A DNA stretch of 64,000 bases from Ascaphus truei (lineage: Eukaryota; Chordata; Amphibia; Anura; Ascaphidae), in assembly GCA_036426205.1 (NCBI GenBank), contig CM071568.1:219153216-219217215 (forward strand), in the 5' to 3' direction. The notes under the pieces were generated by a model. It was not told the DNA's origin. It made no database searches and saw nothing but the letters and a program-made list of their open reading frames with translations. This document shows, piece by piece, positions 55,630 through 64,000 of this stretch. Position 1 is the stretch's first letter. The number at the start of each line of letters is the position of its first letter. The translations under genes were made by a program, and so were the position numbers.

Positions 55630-56244
55630 TCAAGAAGAGTACCCACTGAGACCTTCTTTTTGAGTGCCACAGCCATCATCAGTGTGTTCATGTGCGCCGT
55701 TAGTTCTTAAATTAGTTGTAGTTCTAAGTGCCGCTCGGGTCTCTTTCTTGTCCTCTTCCACACGCACTTCCCAAATAAGCTGTTCAAATTTGGGAGGATC
55801 CTCTTTCCTGTCTCTAATAAATAGTCGTATCATGGTTAAATCGTCCAATGCGCCCCGATCGACTTGTTCTAGTCTCTCCTTGTCGGCCTGACCAGCTTCA
55901 ATTCTTCCCCTTAATACCACGCAGTATAGTAGCTTCTCTATTCTATGCAAGTACTCAGAGAACTTTTCCCCATCCTGTTTTAGAGAATTCCTAAACGTGG
56001 AGTACAGATCATCAGCACTCTCTGTGATCCCATAAGCGCTTTCCAGTACATCCAGATAATTGGTTACTGTCGTGTCTGAGGATCGCACGCGTAACGCCTT
56101 TATGGCGTCTAATGCTGGGCCCCTCAGACTCTCTGTAATCCTTTTTCGCTTCTCCCCATCAGAACACAGCCAGTCACGGACAATTTGGGTAGCAGTGTCC
56201 ATCCAACTTTCAAAATCATCCTCCCCTACAGGGATAAGCTTCAC
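55630..56244 (-). pseudogene. Second gypsy element: PNMA-like Gag, 204-codon open frame
   Basis: An uninterrupted frame beginning MKLIPVGEDDFESWMDTATQ. It has the features of the PNMA/gypsy capsid: a DFESWMDTATQIVRDWLCSD start, EKRKRITESLRGPALDAIKA, FRNSLKQDGEKFSEYLHRIE and a charged, helical C-terminal lobe (RLFIRDRKEDPPKFEQLIWE). About 180 residues of capsid are intact; the N-terminal part (56433-56618) is in another frame. It is probably a retroelement remnant with a surviving capsid frame, but domestication cannot be excluded. Confidence 0.82.
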
Positions 56245-56432
56245 CCCGGAGAATGTCCTTATTCATTGGTAGGGGCTATTCTCACAGATGGATTTCATGA
56301 CTGTCTAGTACTTGTCCCACCGCTTGTAATAGGGCCTCGGAGGAAGGGGCAGAAATTATGTTCAAGGGTTTTGGGGTGGCTGTACCCATCTGACTCAAGA
56401 TCGTCTAGAGTCTTCCCTTCCTTCAGTAATAA

Positions 56433-56896
56433 TTATTTTACTCTATCTACCAGTTGATTAGGGGACAGGTCGTGAACTGCAACAGCGGAACTATATAGAG
56501 TAATAATAGTCCACACAGTTGTGGCATCTACTCGGGGTACACTTGTGGGTACTGTCTGTGTGTCAATACCCAGAGCATAAACAGAATATAATAACTTTTT
56601 TTCATTATAATGTAACACTTTCTTTTATCCGGATTCTCCCCCACACTTGCCCTGTTTCAAGCACCCCATTATTAGCTACATCATCCAGTGTCAGGGACTC
56701 CTGTTACTAAAAAGGCTTTGTCACGGTCTAATCGCGCCCTGGAGCACCAGTCAGTTAAGATGGTGGCACTCATGGTGACAGAAAAACCTTGTGCACTACA
56801 CAAAATGGCCGCAGTCACGGTTTTTAATGGACAGTATCAGTAGATATACCTGCGCTTGTGTCCCCCTTATGGTGAAAATCTCAGCAGCGCCTCCAA
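56433..56896 (-). pseudogene. Second gypsy element: Gag N-terminus, leader and PBS
   Basis: 56433-56618 is a short frame that probably encodes the Gag N-terminal part. 56619-56878 is leader. TTGGAGGCGCTGCTGAGA (56879-56896, minus strand) is the presumed primer-binding site next to the LTR. Confidence 0.6.
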
Positions 56897-58153
56897 TGTA
56901 ACCCCTCTTTACTTTACCTCAGACTATAGAACCTGTCACTTAGGTGGGGGCCTAAGTCCTGTAACTTGGGGTTTAACTCTTATAGTGGGTAGTACACAGA
57001 GTGGGAAGCAGGAGTAATTAGACAATAAAACTGTAAGGAATTATATATAACAAGCTTTATATTACTTTACAGGCAGTTCTCGTTTTACAATGCTTCGTTT
57101 TACAACGAATGGCTTATCCAATGCTATGCAATGCATACCTATGTTCATTTTTACAATGCCAAAATGGCTTATCCAACGCTCTTACGACGCTTTGCAAAGT
57201 TGTTTGTGTATATAATATATATATTATACTATATAATATATTATATTTTTATATTATATATTATGTTTTATTATATATATAATACAGTATATGCACTATA
57301 TAACTTGTGTGTGCTGCATATCTTATTGTCTGCGTAAAATATTTTGTGTATTTTAGCATTAAAAATGCCTTCAAGAACGGAACCTTTCATTTAAACAGTG
57401 TTCCTATGGGAAAACGTGTTTCGCTTTACAACGTTTCGCTATCCAACGCCATTTTGAGTAACGCATTGTGTCGGATAACCGAGGACTGCCTGTATCTATA
57501 ATTTTGAACAAAGATACATACACTGGGCTACCACATAACCACACAGTATTTCTGCAATCTGTCTTTATATATTTTACAGTCACTGCATATTAGTTCACAT
57601 ACCCTGTTGATCAGACAGGGTATTTGTACAAAAACCTTTCGTTGGAGCTCTGAATTCAAATAGATGCAGGCTGCTGCTTCTTACAGTTAATTTGAAAACA
57701 TAACCTGTGTTACAATGCAGAGGGATCTCTTTCTTTCCGATGGCTGTTAAATCCTGATATTTCTCCTCTTAGCTGTTGCAGTGCTCCCCGAGGTGTCACT
57801 GCACTTTTGTACTGGCCGGCAAAATCCACCAGTCTCCTTACTCCATGGATCGGTCAGGCCCTTACAGAGTGTTCTGCAGCAGCCTCACCATCTCAAACAA
57901 ACTGCCACTCCAGTCCCCTCAGCAATCCCACCAACTGTCATGCCACTGGCTAAGCACAGTCACATGGCCCAGTGGAATGTCATTCTTAAAGGGGCCATGT
58001 CCTGTGCTGATAGCAGACACAGGGGGTTACAGACAGATGTACACACACAAGTTTCGACTGGTGGGTCTGACTATGATGTACTAAGGGAGAGCGGACTCAG
58101 CACCCCCCTCCCACAACCCCGACGCCAAATACAAGGAAATAAGAGGGGTTACA
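56897..58153 (-). mobile_element. Second gypsy element: 5' LTR with inserted pogo MITE
   Basis: Ends TGTAACCCCTCTT and AAGAGGGGTTACA are a perfect 13-bp inverted repeat with TG/CA at the extremes, and the inner end lies next to the presumed primer-binding site. The total of 1,257 bp includes the 423-bp pogo-like insertion at 57070-57492, leaving about 830 bp of LTR. Only one LTR is present, so no LTR-LTR dating is possible. Confidence 0.78.
57070..57492. mobile_element. pogo/Tigger-like MITE
   Basis: A 423-bp element starting CAGGCAGTTCTCGTTTTACA and ending CGAGGACTGCCTG, bordered by TA (57068-57069 and 57493-57494). Repeats of CGTTTTACAA/CGCTTTACAACG near both ends recall Tigger termini. 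The central 57205-57300 is AT-rich. It is inserted into the gypsy LTR, so it is younger than that LTR. Confidence 0.82.
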
Positions 58154-58821
58154 ATAATAAATAAAGGTACTTTTCTCTATATTTGTCCGATGTGTGTCAG
58201 CTTACTATTTGGGGAGCGTCAATAGGACTACTTAACTGCACCAGGTATAAGGTTGTGTAAACCGTGGACAGCAACCTGCAGCATGTGTCAGAAATAGATT
58301 AACAAGCTTCTTAAAATTTGACACGACTAAGAAATTGGTGCATTTAAGGGGCAGCCCCTCCAAAAGATGGAAGTGACTATAGTGGCATGCTTTACACGTT
58401 AAATGTAGGTGATTGACACCTTTATTTAAAAATCTGGACACTGCTTTTTGAATTAATGTTTTAAAAAACTTTTAACATGTCCATGGCAAACAAATGCTTT
58501 GGAGGGTTTTTGCCATTTTTATCGTTTATCTTTCAGTGACCAGATTGTTAATCCTCAAATCTACTGGTAAAATTGTTGGTTTTGCCATGTCACTTGTAAT
58601 TTTGATTTACGAATTATATATCAAATTGATAAGCATAAGTAATTGTTAATTCATTCATACATATGAAGAAAAGTAAATTATGTTTATTGTATGGGCGATT
58701 GGATTTTTCCATGGAAATATTTTTTTTTTTACATGTGTTGACCCTTTAAAATCAAGATTGTATGGTCTTGATAAGTAATCCTAATTTATTGCTCTTGCAA
58801 AGCAACAAAGGTTTAAGTAGA

Positions 58822-60531
58822 TGTAGCCGAGCTCGCCGCTTACCTCCGGTGTGGGGAGGGAGGCTGCAGAGTAATCGGATGGCAGCGGACCAGCAAAGCA
58901 GGGGGTCGCCATGTTAGTTCTTGCGCATGCAGTGCCTCGCGTATGCGCAGTGTAGTGTTATGATGGCCATCTTGCAAAACGGCTCCACATGCTCCTACAA
59001 GTCCTAGAATCCTCTAGGAGGATAGGCAGAGCAGTGTGTTGGGCGCGAACAGACCGCGAGGTGGGGTCTGACAGAGGCAGCCAAGGGGAAAGGTAGTGTC
59101 CCAGGTGCCAGTAGCCCTGGGACTCGGCCAGAGTTCCCCCGCAGGCCCCGCTCCCCACAAAAGACAGTATTGTAGGGAAGGCCCCCAGGTAGGGACGCTC
59201 CCCTTATTACTGTGGTAGTATTAGTACAACGTGTAAGGAATCCACACCTCAGTTTACTGCTTACCTTGCCTCACAGACCTGTGCAGTCCTGGAACACTCC
59301 CTCTGGTATCTACTGCAGCTGTGCAAGCTATCACTGCAACCTAGCCTTGTACTCACTCATTGGAGTAGTGCCTTCACACCCTCCTCCGGGGATTGGCCCG
59401 CTGGCCTTTAAGTACTGCATCCCCACAATCCTTCTCTGTCCTGTCACCGAGTGTTCTGCCACAAGCCCCTGGCTTCTTATCTCGTTACTACTCTGTTTTG
59501 TCCTAGTTCTTGTTCCTGTGCTGAAGCATTGATCTCCAGCGTACTTCAGCTTCCTGGTTTCCTGAGGCCAGCTACTACTCTCTCGTAGAGGCCTGCTTTC
59601 CTGAGGCCTGCTGCTATTTTCACGCAGAGGTCTTTTCCTGTGCTGAAGCGGAGGATTCTCCAGCCTGCTCAGGACTCTTGCGCTGAAGCACTGGTTTACC
59701 AGTGCAGCCAGGTGGTGTGCCCACTCTGGCCTGCCTATCCTTTCCTGAGACCAGTACCATGGGCGCCGCACGCGCAGAGGCTACTCCCGCGCTCACGCTC
59801 CTAAGCTGAAGCGGGGAACTCCTGACTACCTGTTGCCGAACTCCTGCTTGAACAATGTTTACCCTGATGTCTCCGATCCTGACCCTGGCTTGTCCACTGA
59901 CGATGCTGCCTTCTCCAGTCCCGACCCTGCTACGTACGACTAGCCGGATCAGCCTGCGCGGTCTAAGGTCGGTGCTTTTACAACCCCACCTCAGCCACGT
60001 GGTCCGACCCAGGTTTGTGGCAAGCACAACCGTGACAACGGTGACCAGACGCCACACGGTGACCTGCGGCCTGCGGTCTGGACCAGGCCACACTATAGAC
60101 TTTAAGGGAGACACTGGAGCTCCCTCAAGAGACGGATACCTTCGGTGAGACGAGAGAGAAGTTGGCGGACCGCGCGTCGTGGGATCACGTTGCGGCCATG
60201 CTGATCCAGGATCTCCTATATACCCTTATCTGGCCAGAGACCAGGAAGGTACCTCCGTGCACCAACGGCCTTCCACGGGGGTAGTGCTTTTCCACACACT
60301 TTGGGTGGGTCTTGTTCTGTGGACACCAGGGTGGTTAGGTGCTCAGGGCACCCTCAGTACTTTGGGGGAACTCCACCAGGGTGGTGAACATTGTGTTGGG
60401 TTAGTTTATTGTGGGACGTTGTGTTGGGGGTAATACTGTTATTAGTGTGTGTTAGTAAACAGTTATATTATACCTGTGTGTGTGTGTTACTTATGCTTGT
60501 ATTGGTTCCTGTGAGGGGTTATCCCGCTACA
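58822..60531 (+). mobile_element. Probable gypsy-type LTR, 1.7 kb
   Basis: Starts TGTAGCCGAGCTC and ends CCCGCTACA (5-bp inverted ends TGTAG/CTACA), followed by TTGGGATCCCCCATCAGGTG, which resembles a primer-binding site and leader. The interior has many CCTGAC/CCTGCT words typical of amphibian gypsy LTR R-U5 regions and two GCGCATG/ATGCGC motifs near 58922-58950. Open frames within it are unconvincing. No Gag follows, so only an LTR and a short leader (to about 60680) remain. I give this moderate confidence because no second copy is in the window. Confidence 0.5.
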
Positions 60532-61111
60532 TTGGGATCCCCCATCAGGTGGAGGCACTGTACCGAGGAGGGTGAGAGCTCACCCCAGGCTCCCAGCGAC
60601 TGAGGCCTTCTGTGAGCCACAGGTAAAGTCAGCACACGTAGTTCCCTTAGTCACGGGGAAAGGGGGCAACATACACATCCAGCAGTTCAAGTGTCAGGTT
60701 CATAACTGCATAACTTCATTACAACCACCTAAATGTCTTCCATTTACAGACGTCATTAGCTCCTGCTGATAACTGCCACCCCTGACCTGCACTGCCTGCT
60801 TCAAAATACCAGCCCACAGAACACCAAGAGAAAACTCTTGTGCTGTTTGCATTCACAGAACAACTTTAATCTCTTCCCTAAACAATTGGGATGAAAACAA
60901 AAGTAGACCAGCTGACACTCGTCAAAGACCAGGGCAGAGTACCCTTCACACCACATGCCCCTACACTTGTTGGTAAGCTGCTTTAGCTAACAGTAATCAT
61001 GTCCCCACGCAGATCTGCTGCATAATCTGCAAACCTCTAGCAGACAAATTACTTTATAAAGATGAAACCACTTCTCTACTTTGAATACCAGATGCAGAGA
61101 GCTGCACTTAC

Positions 61112-61193
61112 TTTCTAGTTCTTCTTTCCCAAAGTTCGTATTGACACAAGAGCTCGTTTTTCCCAGATCCACCACTGCTTCTTCATCGTGACC
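61112..61193 (-). CDS. slc4a7: SLC4A7 exon A (N-terminal region)
   Basis: An 82-bp exon: acceptor TTTTTTTGTTTAG, then GHDEEAVVDLGKTSSCVNTN, FGKEELE and one base of Ser, donor GTAAGT. DEEAVVDLGKTSS...NFxKEELES is the SLC4A7 N-terminal signature (SLC4A8 has DEEAVVDQGGTST). It is the most 5' exon visible; by comparison with mammals it is the second coding exon, and the first lies above 64,000. It joins exon B across the 33.9-kb intron in phase. Confidence 0.95.
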
Positions 61194-64000
61194 CTAAACA
61201 AAAAAAAGAAAAAAGAGAGGGTGACTTATGTTTCATTTCAAATGTTTGAACTGCATAATTAATTTTACCAAAAGATTTAGGTTTTATATTTGTACGATAC
61301 GACAACACAAATAGCCAAGATAAAGTAAGTGTCCACGAGAATACACTCAACTTGGCCCTGAAAGCAGCACTCTCCAAAATTGAAGTTCATATTTTTGAAC
61401 CTGGGTGTTCTCTGGAGCTGAACTGCAGCACTCAAAGCTCCAGGAAGTTCATATTTCACTTTTGTGATGACTGTACTTGTAAAAGGTGGCTGTGGGGTCA
61501 CCCAATAGGAAGCTGCAATATCATCTCACAATGAGGTCACAGCTTTCCACTGGCCGCCAGAGTGAGGCCGACCCAGTGGCGATATTTCTTCTGCACAAAA
61601 ATTATTGTAACAGAATTTCAAAAGAAAATCTCTAGAGTCCAGGGGTTTACCTCCAGGGGACCCATTGCTGCATAGCAGGTAAATAAATATGTATGTAAAA
61701 ACAAAAGCAATTAGCAGATTACTGCGGTAACATAAGCTTGTAACACAGCTCGACAGAAGTGCCCTCCTATAAGGGTGGTGTGAGGTTTTTCTTACCAATT
61801 GAGGTTTTATTGTAAAAATAAATACACATTTCACAAAGATATTATTTAACATACAGTAGAAAATGCTCTAATAATGTATTTCCAACCCAACAGGTTTTTC
61901 TGTTTACTTTTACATTGTAATTTCCACTTGAGAGTGCTTGCAACAGATCATTGTGCAATACGGCACAAGTCACCAACATACCCAGACTTTTTAATTGCTT
62001 GCTGGACCAACAACATTTGTTGTACTTTGCAGTGTATGTTAAATGTTAGTCATATCTCGCGGCTCACGTTACAAATACATAACCACATAGGCGGTCCACA
62101 TGCTTTCAATAGAACAAGGACACTTCTTGCAGGAGACCTCAATTAGTTGATGCAAATAAGCAGACATTCGTCTATACTATGTACATCTGTCTAAAATATA
62201 TGTACCAGCCTATTGAGAGATCATGCTTTTTTTTTTTTACATGGAATATATTGTCAAGTGTTGAAATAATCTATGACGATCATAAGAACGGCATCTTCTT
62301 TATTTCCATGATTGTAGTGGTCATCTCCCATAATTGGAAGTGTTTGCGCACAGTGCACCATGTCGACGTTAAACTAAAGCAAGGTCTACGATAGTCACCT
62401 CAAATTCACATTGTACAGAGTGGTGGAAAAAAACAAACAACATTCAAAGCCACTGCAATGACCAGGAAACAGGAAGTTTTTTTTCTTTCACCACTATTAC
62501 CATTCAAGATCCAGGACGCCCGCGAGGAGAGTGTTATTGGGGAGTCCCCGTTTCAGCCGGGTCCCCTGTCTGCCCTTTAACGGAACACAGAATGGACACG
62601 GACATAGAGGATCGTTTTACCCAGATTGGAGTATTGATTATACCCCCAGAGCCAAGATACCGACCAGCCACATTGCCCGCATGTGATCGCACGGTTCACG
62701 GAGCTGAGTGGACGCACGGACAGAGGATTCACTTGCCTAGATCGGAGGACCGGCTACAGAGGTAAGAAACGTATACACTTACCTCTGAGACCCGATCAAT
62801 TCACTAGAGGCAACCTCAACTTCCCCCTCATTCGGCACACAGCTTGATATATTAACACTTGACAGTATACCAGCTAGTTACCGGTGCGCAAGACAGCACC
62901 AACACTCACATTGTACTTAGACTGGATGGAAGATACATGAACAGTAAATCAGAGGCGCTTGGGCCAACCTCCTAATGAACATTATTATCTGAACAACTGT
63001 TGTAGGCTTGTTGAACTAGTAAAGAGCATTATTACATACATCACTACATAAGCTTGAAACAGCCGTTGTGGTTGTTTTCAGCCGATGCCCTATTGACTTC
63101 AATGGCGATTTTCAGCCACAAACAGCTCCTTCGGACAATATAGAAGAAGACCCTAAAACTTTGCAACGTTTACCAAAGTGTGTGGGGGCGTGGGGACCGG
63201 GGGGGGCGGGAGGGGGGGAGCGGGGTGTACGAGAAAGAAGAAAAAAAAAAAAACAGGAAAATAAATTTAAGCTCAAATACACAAACGTAAGTTCAAAGAA
63301 TAAAGCAGTGAGAGCTTCTGTTCATACATTCAACGGTGCCAGTTTTGCAAATAAAGAACCATGGCAGCAGTGTTATTATTTCCGTGCAATATACAGAGGA
63401 ACTCTTTTTGGCCTGGCTAGATCTACAACATAATGAAACACTGCTGCTTTAGTTGGCTAGCAAGCAATAGGTTTAGTTGCACAAAAAAAACAAAAAAAAC
63501 CCCAACTATTTGGTAGGCTTTCAAATGCATTTTAAGGTGAACGTTTTACATGACAAAAAACAAAGGAACTGAGATGATTTTCTTGAATAATGTATTATCT
63601 ATTGTTTGTGAACTTGACAAAGTAGGTTTTCATAATGACTTTATTACATTTCCCAGGTTTTTATTGCAATACACTTGGCCTCGTTCCAAGCCAACTGGTT
63701 AGTTCTTTACTGGCACTTGTAAACATGTGCACTGGTATCTGGAGTTATTCTAGCTGATGATCTTTAATGATGGCACTTGTGCCCTCTTCAAAGTGGCATT
63801 TCACCTTGTAAGTTGGCACAGTGTCAGTAAACAGAGGCGTATACAAGCACGTCACCAAAAGGCTGGGTGCTTTTGGGGAGAAAGTGTACAGAACATTTGA
63901 CATTTCTGAGCAAATTCTGAAGGATTTTATCACAATGCAGGGAAATTGTTGGCCATAAACACTCAAAAAGAAGACCAGAGGAACAACTCCAATTGCTTTT
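61194..64000 (-). other. SLC4A7 intron upstream of exon A
   Basis: No exon, RNA or promoter is evident. 62500-63300 is more GC-rich and contains a G-rich patch (63180-63230), with no recognisable termini. I do not see a first coding exon here. Confidence 0.7.

Larger units (their letters stand above)
27176..61111 (-). other. 33.9-kb intron A-B, transposon-rich
   Basis: One intron occupies more than half the window. Gene-free stretches with nothing I can name: 27176-28550, 35000-36280, 36610-37980, 52700-53480, 58160-58820. 28555-28720 contains poly-C and poly-T runs. Everything else recognised in it is mobile: hAT, Harbinger, pogo-like and CR1 sequences at 29-34 kb, gypsy elements at 38.7-47.4 and 54.7-58.2 kb, and other LTRs at 50.8 and 58.8 kb. 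Confidence 0.85.

Noticed and set aside
59331..60114. Two overlapping minus-strand open frames of 146 and 164 codons
   Set aside because: They lie within a probable LTR, show no domain or splice context, and have no coding-like composition.

Overview
The window is vertebrate, most likely amphibian (anuran-like), nuclear DNA. It holds one recognisable protein-coding gene, read on the minus strand: SLC4A7, the electroneutral Na+/HCO3- cotransporter NBCn1. Twelve exons are visible, from exon A (61,112-61,193, near the N-terminus) down to exon L (3,730-3,975, inside the membrane domain). The extreme N-terminus lies above position 64,000 and the rest of the membrane domain and C-terminus below position 1. 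All exons are open and have consensus splice sites. Their phases chain exactly at every junction except one: between exon E (21,128-21,316) and exon F (13,571-13,728) at least one exon is missing from my annotation. The amphibian call rests on the repeat types (Uribo-like piggyBac MITEs, CR1-type LINEs, hammerhead-bearing repeats, many hAT and Harbinger MITEs) and is an inference.

Layout: 1-3.7 kb is downstream intron with two hAT elements, one of them 2.6 kb, full of minisatellites and flanked by an exact 8-bp duplication. 3.7-27.2 kb carries exons L to B in moderately sized introns with MITEs, inverted-repeat (fold-back) elements, microsatellites and one 5'-truncated LINE insertion. 27.2-61.1 kb is a single 33.9-kb intron that has absorbed a great deal of transposon sequence: a hAT/Harbinger/pogo MITE cluster with a broken CR1 LINE at 29-35 kb; a hammerhead ribozyme motif at 38.0 kb; a Ty3/gypsy element with 1.35-kb LTRs and an assembly gap at 38.7-47.4 kb; a chimeric TA-flanked element packed with tandem repeats at 48.2-49.6 kb; a solo LTR at 50.8-51.7 kb; and a second, decayed gypsy element with a PNMA-like Gag at 54.7-58.2 kb, followed by a further LTR at 58.8-60.5 kb. 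61.2-64 kb is the intron upstream of exon A.

The most interesting signal is on the plus strand (antisense to SLC4A7) at 38,029-38,073: every conserved core position of a minimal type I hammerhead ribozyme, with a GUC cleavage site. Several other repeats in the window (10.34, 17.55, 19.58 and 52.01 kb) carry recognisable but damaged relatives of the same fold, often at the centre of large palindromes. None of the annotation could be checked by database search; similarity calls come from motifs, termini, target-site duplications and reading frames seen in the sequence.
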